Shown here: piece after piece, positions 46,921 through 55,516 of the stretch
How the letters are laid out: the number at the start of each line of letters is the position of its first letter
How positions within the stretch are numbered: the stretch's first letter is position 1
From: Mesobacillus campisalis
Lineage (GTDB): Bacteria; Bacillota; Bacilli; Bacillales; Cytobacillaceae
Length of the DNA: 64,000 nt
NCBI RefSeq assembly: GCF_000986785.1
Contig: NZ_LAYY01000006.1
Location: forward strand, 1-64,000
Reading direction: 5' to 3'
Made by a program: the position numbers and the translations under genes
The notes under the pieces: model-generated
The model's database searches: none
What the model was told of the DNA's origin: nothing
The model's input: only the letters and a program-made list of their open reading frames with translations

Positions 46921-47778
46921 ATGAGAAAATTGCTTTACGGTGCAGCGGCCGTCATGCTGATGACAACCCTGGCTGCATGTACAGAAAAAGATACAGAAGA
47001 TACTGCGGAAGAAACGAGGGTGGCTGCCGTTGAGGTGGCTGAGGCGAAAGAAGGCGGGCTGTCCATCGACCGCTCCGTTTTCGGACGCACCTCGCCAAAC
47101 AGTTCGTCCCCGGTGATGCTTCAGATGGGCGGGGAAGTGGATTCGCTTGAGGCGGCCAATGGAGATGAGGTGGAGGAAGACGACATCATCGCGAGAATCT
47201 CGACACCGGCCGGAAAGCAGACAGTCCGGGCTCCAAAGGACGGGGAGATTGCGAATCTGAATGTATCGGAAGGCGATATGGTCTCCAATGAAGAACCGCT
47301 TGCGATTGTGGCCGACCTGGAAACCATGAAGCTTGAATTTACCGTTACAGCCTCGCTCCGCAGCCTGTTTTCTGTCGATGACCAGCTGAAGGTCACGATA
47401 AATGGCAAGGAATACGAAGCGAAAGTGACGGCGATCAGCACGATGCCAAACGATACGGGCTTGTACCCGGTAAAAGCCACAGTGGAAAATGAAAAAGGCG
47501 AAATCCTGCCTGGCATGGTAGCAGAATTGTCTGTTCCCGAACAGCAGGTCGACGAAGCGGTTCTTGTACCGACAGCAGCGATTGTCGAAGAGAATGATGA
47601 AACTTTTGTCTACCTCGTAAAAGATGAGAAGGCCGTCAAACAGCCTGTAACTATTTTGGCGACCCAATCAGCTGAGACCGCGATTGAAGGCGAGATCAAG
47701 AAGGGCGACCAGCTTGTTGTCACAGGCCAGCTAACCCTCTCGGATGGCTCTGCCGTCAACGTGGTGAAAGGGGAATAA
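46921..47778 (+). CDS. RND efflux adaptor lipoprotein (membrane fusion protein)
   Basis: A 285-residue lipoprotein with lipobox LAAC. A beta-barrel and lipoyl-like core follow: SPVMLQMGGEVDSLEAANGD, then APKDGEIANLNVSEGDMV. The alpha-helical hairpin usual in Gram-negative adaptors is absent, as expected where there is no outer membrane. It partners the RND pump that starts 3 bases later. GGGAGAGGAG before the ATG at 46921 fixes the start; the open frame extends 20 codons further without support. Confidence 0.88.
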   Translation: MRKLLYGAAAVMLMTTLAACTEKDTEDTAEETRVAAVEVAEAKEGGLSIDRSVFGRTSPNSSSPVMLQMGGEVDSLEAANGDEVEEDDIIARISTPAGKQTVRAPKDGEIANLNVSEGDMVSNEEPLAIVADLETMKLEFTVTASLRSLFSVDDQLKVTINGKEYEAKVTAISTMPNDTGLYPVKATVENEKGEILPGMVAELSVPEQQVDEAVLVPTAAIVEENDETFVYLVKDEKAVKQPVTILATQSAETAIEGEIKKGDQLVVTGQLTLSDGSAVNVVKGE

Positions 47779-47781
47779 CCG

Positions 47782-50700
47782 GTGAAGCTAGTCGAAACCT
47801 CTGTCAAACGTCCAGTTGGCGTCATCATGATTGTGCTCGCCATTATTGCCCTCGGAATTGTATCAGTCAGAAATTTGGCGGTCGATCTTTTTCCTAAAAT
47901 CGACCTGCCGGTGGCCGTCGTCGCGACAAGCTATCCCGACGCCGCCCCGGAGGATGTTGAAAACCTGGTCAGCCGGACCCTTGAATCGGCGGTCAGTACA
48001 GTAGAAGGAATCGACACGATCCAGTCCCAGTCCCAATCCGGTTCCTCGCTCGTCATTATGATGTTTAAGAACTCCGTGGACCTTGACCAGGCTCTCCTTG
48101 ATGTCCGCGAAAAAATCGACCAGGTGAGGCCGATGCTGCCAGAGCAGGCAGGAGACCCAAGGATCATGCGGTTCAGCCCGGAAGCACTGCCGGTCATGTA
48201 TATCGGCATTACCGGCAACAGTGCCGAAAAGCTGACGGAGATTGCCAATGAGCAGGTCGTCCCTTATTTTGAGCGCCAGACAGGTGTAGCTTCCGTCTCC
48301 GTCGAGGGGGCAAGGCAGCGGGAAATCCAGCTGCAACTAGATCCTGCGCAGCTTCAGCAGCATGGGCTCAACTCGCAGACCATCGTCCAGGCACTGAACG
48401 CAACGAACCGTTCAGGCTCCATCGGGACCATTGAAAAAGGCAACCAGGATCTGCAGCTAAGGATAAAAGGCGATATACAGTCCGTTGAAGATATCGCCAA
48501 TACGATTATCCAGACGCCGGCAGGAGCGACCGTCCTGATCAAGGATATCGCCGAAGTCCAGGACACTTTCAAGGAGTCCTCCTCCACGGCACTCGTAAAC
48601 GGCGAGCCGTCGCTCGTATTGTCGGTCATGAAGCAAACAGATGCCAATACGGTGGCCGTAGCGGAAACGGTCCGGGAGAGCTTCAAAGGCCTTGAAGATG
48701 AACTTGCCGGCAATATTGAGCTCAAAGTGCTGATCGATACATCGGAATTCATTACGATGTCGATTGACTCCGTCGTCGATAACATCCTGATCGGCGGCGC
48801 GATCTCGGTATTCGTGCTGCTGCTGTTTTTAAACAGTGTCCGTGCGACACTGGTCATCGGCCTGTCGATTCCAATCGCTTTGATTTCCACCTTTGCGCTC
48901 ATGTATTTCACCGGCCAGACATTGAATGTATTGACGCTTGGCGGTCTTGCGCTGGGAGTCGGGATGATGGTCGATAGCTCAATCGTTATTCTGGAAAACA
49001 TCTATTCCTATCGAAAACAAGGCTATAGCCATAAGGAAGCGGCCACTAAGGGTGCATCCGAACTGGCGCCGGCCGTTATCGCTTCAACACTGACGACGCT
49101 GGTCGTCTTCCTGCCGATGGTCTTCGTCGACGGAATCGCCGCCGACCTGTTTATGCCGCTTGGCATGGCCGTGGCCTTTTCCCTGCTGGCATCACTTGTT
49201 GTCGCCGTCACGCTTGTGCCGATGCTGTCATCCAAGTTGCTGTCAAAAGCAATGGAAGGCCACGGACGCCGTTCCTGGTTCGACTCGTTCCTGGGCTGGA
49301 CTCGGGACAAATATGGCAATGGCCTCAAAGGCGTCCTGCGGTGGCGCAAAACGACCATCTTTGTCACGCTGCTTTTAATCGGCGGAAGCCTTGCGCTGAT
49401 TCCGTTCATCGGGGCGGAATTCATGCCGGCAGCCGACCAGGGGCAGGCGCAGATTACAGTGGAAACAACGCCTGGGACAAAGTCCGAATATACGCTGCAG
49501 ATTGTTGAGCAAGTGAATGAAGTCATTTCAAAGTATGAGGATGTTATTGAAGTCAGCTATGTGACCGTCGGCGGAGGAGGATTTGGCGCCCAGCCAGGCT
49601 CCAGTAACCAGGCAACCTATACCCTGATGCTTACTCCAGCCGGTGAGCGCGACCGGTCCACCACCCAGATTGTCCAGGAGATGGATAAAGAGTTCCAGCT
49701 TATCGCCGGGGCCGAAATTACGGCCAGCTCCATGGATGGGGGCATGATGAGCATGGGGGATCCGATCCAGATCCAGCTTAACGGCCCGGAACACGAGATC
49801 CTGAGGGAGCTAGCGGAAGAAGTCGTCGCGGAAATTTCCACGGTGGAAGGCGTCTTCAACCCGACAAGCGGTGCATCGGAAGGCATTCCGCAGATGAATG
49901 TCGTGATCGATGAAGGCAAGGCAGCTGTCTACGGGATGACCCAGGAACAAATCATGGGGCAAATCCAGATGCAGTTCACCGGACAGGTTGCCACAAGATA
50001 CCGTGAAAAAGGCCAGGAGCTCGACATCACGCTGATCTATCCGGAAGACCGACGCACGACCATCAGTGACCTGCAGGATGTGAATATCCAGACGCCGGCC
50101 GGCGCGGTGGTACCTCTTGATGAAGTGGCCGATTTTGTTGAAATGCAGGGTCCGGTATCACTGAACAGGCAAAATCAGCAGCCTCAGATTAATGTGACGA
50201 GCGCGATTGCTGATCGTGACCTGAGAAGTGTTTCGACGGATATCGAGAAAAAGCTGGACAGCATGAACCTGCCGGAAGGGTACAGCTACACCATCGGAGG
50301 CCAGGCCGCAGACATGGCCGATGCGTTCGGCGACCTTGCGATTGCCCTGGTGTTCTCGATCTTCCTTGTGTATGCTGTCATGGCTGTACAGTTTGAGAAT
50401 TTCCTTTATCCGTTCATTATCATGTTCGCCTTGCCGACCTCGGTGATTGGTGTCCTTGGCGGCTTGTTCATTACCGGAATCCCGCTCAGCATACCAGGAT
50501 TCATCGGGATCATCATGCTCGCGGGGATTGTAGTCAACAACTCGATTGTGCTTGTTGACTACATCAATATATTGAGGCGGAGAGGAATCGAGAGGGATGA
50601 AGCCGTCATCGAAGCCGGACGCAGCCGTCTGCGCCCGATCCTGATGACGACCCTGACCACCGTCCTTGCGATGATTCCGCTGGGACTGGCGATTGGGGAA

Positions 50701-50871
50701 GGAGCCGAGATGCAGCAGCCTCTCGCCATCACGATCATTTTCGGTCTCAGTGTCTCCACACTTTTCACGCTTTTCTTTGTGCCAGTCATTTATACCCTGT
50801 TTGATGATTGGACGGCAAAAGCTACAAGGAGAAGGAAGCGGAAGAATGGAACGGCCACAGTAGAAGAATAG
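47782..50871 (+). CDS. RND-family efflux pump, SwrC/YerP type
   Basis: A 1029-residue proton-driven pump with twelve membrane helices and two large outer loops. The start KLVETSVKRPVGVIMIVLAI is typical of the AcrB/SwrC superfamily. Helix 4 holds GGLALGVGMMVDSSIVILEN with the proton-relay acidic residue, and the second half has GFIGIIMLAGIVVNNSIVLVDY. It exports lipophilic compounds; B. subtilis SwrC exports surfactin. GTG start behind AAAGGGG, 3 bases after the adaptor stop, so one operon with it. Confidence 0.93.
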   Translation: MKLVETSVKRPVGVIMIVLAIIALGIVSVRNLAVDLFPKIDLPVAVVATSYPDAAPEDVENLVSRTLESAVSTVEGIDTIQSQSQSGSSLVIMMFKNSVDLDQALLDVREKIDQVRPMLPEQAGDPRIMRFSPEALPVMYIGITGNSAEKLTEIANEQVVPYFERQTGVASVSVEGARQREIQLQLDPAQLQQHGLNSQTIVQALNATNRSGSIGTIEKGNQDLQLRIKGDIQSVEDIANTIIQTPAGATVLIKDIAEVQDTFKESSSTALVNGEPSLVLSVMKQTDANTVAVAETVRESFKGLEDELAGNIELKVLIDTSEFITMSIDSVVDNILIGGAISVFVLLLFLNSVRATLVIGLSIPIALISTFALMYFTGQTLNVLTLGGLALGVGMMVDSSIVILENIYSYRKQGYSHKEAATKGASELAPAVIASTLTTLVVFLPMVFVDGIAADLFMPLGMAVAFSLLASLVVAVTLVPMLSSKLLSKAMEGHGRRSWFDSFLGWTRDKYGNGLKGVLRWRKTTIFVTLLLIGGSLALIPFIGAEFMPAADQGQAQITVETTPGTKSEYTLQIVEQVNEVISKYEDVIEVSYVTVGGGGFGAQPGSSNQATYTLMLTPAGERDRSTTQIVQEMDKEFQLIAGAEITASSMDGGMMSMGDPIQIQLNGPEHEILRELAEEVVAEISTVEGVFNPTSGASEGIPQMNVVIDEGKAAVYGMTQEQIMGQIQMQFTGQVATRYREKGQELDITLIYPEDRRTTISDLQDVNIQTPAGAVVPLDEVADFVEMQGPVSLNRQNQQPQINVTSAIADRDLRSVSTDIEKKLDSMNLPEGYSYTIGGQAADMADAFGDLAIALVFSIFLVYAVMAVQFENFLYPFIIMFALPTSVIGVLGGLFITGIPLSIPGFIGIIMLAGIVVNNSIVLVDYINILRRRGIERDEAVIEAGRSRLRPILMTTLTTVLAMIPLGLAIGEGAEMQQPLAITIIFGLSVSTLFTLFFVPVIYTLFDDWTAKATRRRKRKNGTATVEE

Positions 50872-50876
50872 AAAAC

Positions 50877-50910
50877 AGGCAGCCCGGGGTAAATCCGGGC
50901 TGCCTTCTTT
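50877..50910. terminator. Terminator after the RND pump
   Basis: AGGCAGCCCGG pairs with CCGGGCTGCCT around GGTAAAT, then TCTTT. It lies between the convergent efflux and anti-sigma genes. Confidence 0.85.
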
Positions 50911-50916
50911 AATAGG

Positions 50917-52647
50917 CTATTTTAGCGGAACTCTCCATTTATCCTCCACCTCATGGTAGCGGGTGACCGACAGAAGGTGCAGAGTGAGCTCTTCCGGCAC
51001 TTCGTCCATGCCGTACACTGTCAGGTCGATGGTGGTCTTGTAGCGGCCATTTTCATCTTTCGCATCGAGAATCGAGCCGCTGTGGTAGGCGGTATAGTGG
51101 TTTCCTTTGTCATCCTCGAGCAGCCAGGCGCCGAACTCCGATGAAGGAGCCTCCTTGCTGCCCTCCATTTCAATTTTAAAGATGGTTTCCTTTTGGATTG
51201 GCATCAATGCCTTCCTTAGGGAATACCTGCTTTCTTTTGCCGCTTTTTTTATAGAGATATAGTTGCCTTCATACTCGAAGGACAGCGGGGTCTTTTTCAG
51301 CTCTTTCGGCTTGATTTTCACCGTAAAGTCGGAGGGGACGGTTTTGACGACTCCATCAAGCACAAAGTTCAGTCTTTCCTCTCCCTTTTGCGGAATAAAC
51401 GATTCATTCCATCTCATATGGCCGACTGTGGCCATATTCTCCCCCATGCCCTGCAGCATGCCGACATCACTGGTATGGCCCTTTCCTTTTAAAAAGGTAT
51501 TGTGCTGGTAGACGGTTTTGTTTTCCTCATTTTCAAGATGATATTGAATCGCCGTGCCATAGTTCGCGAAGGTGCCGGCCTTTTCCTTGCCGAATCGTTC
51601 TTCCAGCACTTTGATTTGGGCTTCAATCTTGCTTCGCTCTTCATCGGTAAAAGAAGTTTCGTACACCAGTTCATTGGAAGAAGGGGCGTACTGGACTTCT
51701 TTCATGGCGATGTTCACGCCATGCCGTGAAGTTTCGGTATCGCTAAACGCGAGGATGGTGGTCGATTTCAGGCTGTCCTTCAGGTCGACCGGCACCTCAA
51801 GCTGCCAGGATCCGTTCTTGCCGTTAAGTTCCGTCAGGTCGAATTTGACCGTCAGCTGCTCCAGTCCCTTCTGCTCGCGCAGGGAAAATTCGATAACACC
51901 GTAATCGTCGGCATTTCCCCAGCTCAAGCCCGAAACCTCAATCCTTGCCCCGTTTTTGTCAAGGGCGTACACTTCGTTCCTGCCGTCTTGCATGTCCAGG
52001 TACAAATCCTGCGGTTTGCCTTTTTTATTTAAAATTTGGTAAGACAAGGCGACCCTGGTGGAATCCGCAACCATGTCCTCGACTTTAAAGGTCAAGCCCT
52101 GATCCTCTGCTTCAAGATTGACACGCTGGGCAAAGCCTTCGTTTGCAGCAAGCCTCAAGCCCTCGTCAACCTGGTCGGTGGAGAATAAACCTCCAATCCA
52201 CTGTGCAAAACTTGGGTTGAGCGAGGATCCGAGACCGATGGCAAGCACGAGCCCGGCCGCTGACAGCATCGCCTTTTTCCACATTTTCCTCCTGGGGGCT
52301 GCCTGCACGGCCTTTTTCCACGGTTTCCTCCCGGGAGCTGCCTGCACGGCCTTTTTCCACGGCTTCCTCCCGGGAGCTGACAGCATGACCTTTTTCTCCA
52401 GCTTCCTCCCGGGAGCTGCTGGCTGTTCATATGGCTGCAGCTGGTTCAGGACGGTTTCGGCAAACTCCTCAGGCAGCCCGGGGCTTTGCAGTGTTTCTTT
52501 TAAAAATTGCTCCTCATTGGCGAATGTTTCAAGCAGAAGCTGGCAATGCCTGCAGGTTTGTATATGGGCATGAATTTGTGAACTTTCCTGCTGGGAGAGC
52601 AGTGCATCATTATACTGTGACAGTTTATCGGCCGTTGGACAGTTCAT
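50917..52647 (-). CDS. Anti-sigma factor with zinc-finger N-terminus and DUF4179-like outer domain
   Basis: A 576-residue membrane protein. The N-terminus has the zinc anti-sigma motif (HIQTCRHCQLL, about residues 29-39) that binds the ECF sigma factor encoded just upstream. Residues about 78-128 contain four copies of a 13-residue basic repeat (APGRKPWKKAVQA type). One membrane helix follows (AGLVLAIGLGSSL), then a large extracellular region of DUF4179 type. It should hold the sigma factor at the membrane until a signal arrives. Its ATG overlaps the sigma gene by 23 bases. Confidence 0.88.
   Translation of the reverse strand: MNCPTADKLSQYNDALLSQQESSQIHAHIQTCRHCQLLLETFANEEQFLKETLQSPGLPEEFAETVLNQLQPYEQPAAPGRKLEKKVMLSAPGRKPWKKAVQAAPGRKPWKKAVQAAPRRKMWKKAMLSAAGLVLAIGLGSSLNPSFAQWIGGLFSTDQVDEGLRLAANEGFAQRVNLEAEDQGLTFKVEDMVADSTRVALSYQILNKKGKPQDLYLDMQDGRNEVYALDKNGARIEVSGLSWGNADDYGVIEFSLREQKGLEQLTVKFDLTELNGKNGSWQLEVPVDLKDSLKSTTILAFSDTETSRHGVNIAMKEVQYAPSSNELVYETSFTDEERSKIEAQIKVLEERFGKEKAGTFANYGTAIQYHLENEENKTVYQHNTFLKGKGHTSDVGMLQGMGENMATVGHMRWNESFIPQKGEERLNFVLDGVVKTVPSDFTVKIKPKELKKTPLSFEYEGNYISIKKAAKESRYSLRKALMPIQKETIFKIEMEGSKEAPSSEFGAWLLEDDKGNHYTAYHSGSILDAKDENGRYKTTIDLTVYGMDEVPEELTLHLLSVTRYHEVEDKWRVPLK
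52283..52420 (-). repeat. 39-bp in-frame tandem repeat in the anti-sigma gene
   Basis: Four units of 39 bp encode 13 residues each of the type APGRKPWKKAVQA. The two middle units are almost identical, while the outer ones have diverged. The period is a multiple of three, so the frame is kept. Confidence 0.9.
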
Positions 52648-53191
52648 GAAAATAGCCTCCTTCTCGCTCGGCGGTATTTCTCAATTTTTTCTTGGCCCGA
52701 TGCAGTTTGTTGCGCACATCGGAAAGGGGCAGGTCGATGATGCCGCTGATTTCGCTGTAGCTTAGCTCGTTGACATAACGGAGGAGGAGAATCATCCGCT
52801 CTTCTTCCGGCAGGGTGAGAAGCAGTTTTTCCAGCAGGCGGTTCTTCTCTTTTTTAAGAAAAATCACTTCGGGATGATGATGGTCCTGCACCATGTCGTC
52901 ATCCACCTGAACTTGCTTCATTTTATAGCGTTTCTTTCTGAATTCATCCATGCAATGGTTGATGGCCACACGGTACATCCAGCTTGAAAACGGTCCATTC
53001 CCGCTGTATTTGTTCAGCTGGTGGTATACCTTTATGAAGGCTTCCTGTACCAGGTCCTGGGCATCCTGCGGGTTCCGTGTCATTCGCAGAATCGTCGCAA
53101 ATAAAGGGTTTTTATATTTATTAATGATATGGGCGTAAGCCTTTTTGTTGCCGGCCAGCACCTCCAGGATCCACTGCCGCTCCTCTTCCAT
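52625..53191 (-). CDS. ECF RNA polymerase sigma factor
   Basis: A 188-residue sigma factor. Region 2 spans about 20-90 (MTRNPQDAQDLVQEAFIKVY, SSWMYRVAINHCMDEFRKK) and region 4 about 125-180 (LPEEERMILLLRYVNELSYS, then a helix-turn-helix). It transcribes genes in response to release from the membrane anti-sigma factor encoded directly downstream. GGGAGGTCAAG fixes the ATG at 53191 rather than an in-frame ATG 6 codons upstream. Confidence 0.93.
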   Translation of the reverse strand: MEEERQWILEVLAGNKKAYAHIINKYKNPLFATILRMTRNPQDAQDLVQEAFIKVYHQLNKYSGNGPFSSWMYRVAINHCMDEFRKKRYKMKQVQVDDDMVQDHHHPEVIFLKKEKNRLLEKLLLTLPEEERMILLLRYVNELSYSEISGIIDLPLSDVRNKLHRAKKKLRNTAEREGGYFHELSNGR

Positions 53192-53246
53192 CTTGACCTC
53201 CCGTTTCAATAATCATGATCATGTCTCGTTTTATCTTTCATCTATC

Positions 53247-53275
53247 ATAACGTGTTTGGCTGGAGAATAATTTCA
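53247..53275 (-). promoter_or_regulatory. Possible ECF autoregulatory promoter
   Basis: On the minus strand TGAAAT is followed after 17 bases by CGTTAT, near the ECF consensus TGAAAC-N16/17-CGTA, about 60 bases before the sigma ATG. Two key bases differ, so this is weak. Confidence 0.35.
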
Positions 53276-53380
53276 TGTGTTTCAAAAAAATTATGGTTTT
53301 ACGGGAAGGTGGCGGGGAACTTCAATAAGGAGACCTTTTGAACGTTAGAGTGTTTTTGGGCAGCGCAGGAGGTGACCGAG

Positions 53381-54730
53381 GTGATTCCTGAAACTCAGAT
53401 GACGATGGAATTGATGGATTTGATCATAGAAGGAGAAAAAGAGGCCCTGCAGCAGACGATGGAAGAGCTGCAGCCTTACGATATGTACCTCATTTATCAT
53501 AAGCTTCCCGACAAACACCAGACGAAGCTTCTTGCGATGCTGGAGCTGGAGCAGATTGCCAAACTGCTTATGGAAATGGAACCGGACCAGCAAATGAAGG
53601 TCCTGATCAAGCTTGGTGCCGGGAAAGCGGGGGCAGTGCTTGATTTGATGGACAACGATGACATTGCGGCACTGCTCACCTCTTTGCCTCCCGACAAGGT
53701 GAAGGGATTTCTCTCACTTATGAAGCAGGAGGAGTCGCTGATTGTCAAAAAGATGATGGACTATCCGCCCGATACAGCCGGCCGGCTGATGACCAACCGG
53801 TTCGTCTGGATACCTGAGCATTATACTGTCCGGGAAACGGTGGACAAGCTTAAATATTTTGCGGAGATTACCGAGACGTTCAATTATATGTATGTGGTGG
53901 ACAGCGGGCGGAAGCTGAAGGGAGTCATCTCGTACCGCGATTTGATTTTGCATGACGAAGATGAAAAAATTGCACATATCATGTTTACGCGCGTCATTTC
54001 TGTCTCGGTGACGACCGACCAGGAAATGGTGGCCCGGCTGATTGAACGCTACGATTTTCTGTCGATGCCGGTTGTCGATGAGGAAGACAAGCTGGTTGGC
54101 ATCGTCACCGTCGATGATGTGATCGATGTGGTCATCCGCGAGGCATCCGAGGACATTGCCAAGCTTTCCGCTTCCGGCAAAGACATCACATTTGAGACGA
54201 AGGCGACGGTGGCTGCTTACCGGAGGCTTCCATGGCTGATTCTGCTTCTGTTTATCGGGCTCGTTTCGGGTACGATCATTTCTTCCTTTGAGGAGACAAT
54301 TGAGAGAGTGGTGGCTCTGACATTTTTCATGCCGATGATTGCCGGGATGACAGGGAATACCGGCACCCAGTCCCTCGCTGTTGTGGTGCGCGGGCTGACA
54401 ACGCGGACCATCGACAGAAAGACAGTGGTCCGGCTGGTGCTGCGCGAATTCCGGGTGGCGCTCATGATTGGGGTTATATGCGGCCTGCTGATTTCTTTGA
54501 TCGCATTCTTCTGGAAAGGCAGCATGGTGCTCGGTTTTGTGGTCGGCAGCTCGCTTTTTTTAACTTTAATTTTCGGAACCCTCGCCGGAACCGTTATTCC
54601 GCTGATCCTCTACCGCTTCAATATTGACCCGGCAGTCGCATCCGGCCCGCTGATTACGACCCTGAATGACATCCTTTCCCTGTTCATTTATTTTGGAATC
54701 GCCACCATGTTCCTGACGCAGCTGATGTAG
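53381..54730 (+). CDS. mgtE: Magnesium transporter MgtE
   Basis: A 449-residue Mg2+ channel. It has the helical N domain (about 5-125, EEALQQT...PDQQMKVLIKL type repeats), a CBS pair (about 130-255, MTNRFVWIPEHYTVRE and VVDEEDKLVGIVTVDDVID), the plug helix, and five membrane helices with MPMIAGMTGNTGTQSLAVVVRGL, the pore signature. AGGAGGT lies 7 bases before the GTG at 53381; another in-frame GTG at 53372 overlaps that site. No Mg2+ riboswitch is seen upstream. Confidence 0.93.
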   Translation: MIPETQMTMELMDLIIEGEKEALQQTMEELQPYDMYLIYHKLPDKHQTKLLAMLELEQIAKLLMEMEPDQQMKVLIKLGAGKAGAVLDLMDNDDIAALLTSLPPDKVKGFLSLMKQEESLIVKKMMDYPPDTAGRLMTNRFVWIPEHYTVRETVDKLKYFAEITETFNYMYVVDSGRKLKGVISYRDLILHDEDEKIAHIMFTRVISVSVTTDQEMVARLIERYDFLSMPVVDEEDKLVGIVTVDDVIDVVIREASEDIAKLSASGKDITFETKATVAAYRRLPWLILLLFIGLVSGTIISSFEETIERVVALTFFMPMIAGMTGNTGTQSLAVVVRGLTTRTIDRKTVVRLVLREFRVALMIGVICGLLISLIAFFWKGSMVLGFVVGSSLFLTLIFGTLAGTVIPLILYRFNIDPAVASGPLITTLNDILSLFIYFGIATMFLTQLM

Positions 54731-54760
54731 GAAGGGGAAGAAGTGTTAAGTGCTTGGGGG

Positions 54761-55096
54761 CAATAGGAATATCCCGGACAATAGGACGCGTAAACCGGCA
54801 AATAGAAAAGGAAAATTGGCTAATAAAATCGTTGAACCCGCTAATAGAATGAGGAAATCGGACAATAGAAATGCTCCCGGACAATAGGACGTGCGAACCG
54901 GCAAATAGAAAAGGGAATTTGGATAATAGAAGAGGTAAATCAGCTAATAGAATGAGGAAATCGGACAATAGAAATGCTCTTGGACAATAGGACCCGCAAA
55001 CCGGCAAATAGAAAAGGAAAACTCGCTAATAGAGTCGGTAAATCTGTCAATAGAATGGGGAAAGCGGACAATAGACCGTGAAAATTTGCAAATAAA
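54761..55096. repeat. CTAATAGA/CAATAG array, 21-bp period (17 units)
   Basis: The core NAATAG starts at 54761, 54779, 54800, 54821, 54842, 54863, 54882, 54903, 54924, 54945, 54966, 54985, 55006, 55027, 55048, 55069 and 55090. Steps are 21 bp except 18 once and 19 twice. Five units make a higher-order repeat of 103 bp (marked by GGCAAATAGAAAAGG at 54798, 54900 and 55003). It fills the gap between convergent mgtE and csbD-like genes. Confidence 0.93.
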
Positions 55097-55149
55097 CGGC
55101 CAGCGCCTCTCCAACCCGCACCACACCTCTGTATCCAACCTTAAAATAA

Positions 55150-55178
55150 AAACGCCTGGGGAAATCACCCAGGCGTTT
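55150..55178. terminator. Terminator of the CsbD-like gene
   Basis: AAACGCCTGGG pairs with CCCAGGCGTTT around a 7-base loop. On the minus strand T-rich DNA follows. Confidence 0.85.
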
Positions 55179-55194
55179 AAACTGTTCTTATTTA

Positions 55195-55392
55195 TTAATC
55201 TCTTTTCGAATCATTAAAGGCGCGTGACACATTTTCCTTCGCATCGCCGAAAGCTTCACGAACCTTTCCTTTGCCTTTGTCCATGCGGCCTTCCGCTTCC
55301 ATCGATTCATTATCGGTCAGCTTGCCAAACTGTTTCTTAGCTTCGCCTTTAACCTGGTCCCAGCTTCCTTTAGTCTGATCATCATTTTTCAT
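55195..55392 (-). CDS. CsbD-family stress protein
   Basis: A 65-residue, very hydrophilic, Lys/Asp/Glu-rich protein with the family pattern TKGSWDQVKGEAKKQFGKLT and a second similar segment. CsbD proteins are abundant general stress proteins of unknown role, under SigB in B. subtilis. A good ribosome site (AAGGAGG) precedes the ATG. Confidence 0.92.
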   Translation of the reverse strand: MKNDDQTKGSWDQVKGEAKKQFGKLTDNESMEAEGRMDKGKGKVREAFGDAKENVSRAFNDSKRD

Positions 55393-55459
55393 TATAGTCA
55401 GCCTCCTTCAAAAGTCGGTTAACCCTTATTTACCCCTCAGTCGGACAGCCCAAACATAA

Positions 55460-55515
55460 GGGGTCAGGCACTCTTCAACACTTCACCGCACCGCGGGTCA
55501 GGCACCCTTTAGTGC
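55460..55515. repeat. GGGGTCAGGCAC repeat (two units, 34-bp step)
   Basis: GGGTCAGGCAC occurs at 55461 and 55495, and the second is followed by CCTTTAGTGCTTTA, as at 46645. It runs right up to the stop codon of the CdaR-type gene. Confidence 0.85.
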
Positions 55516-55516
55516 T

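Noticed and set aside
53210-53380. A magnesium riboswitch before mgtE
   Set aside because: No M-box segments are visible in the 170-base gap, which also holds the divergent ECF promoter.
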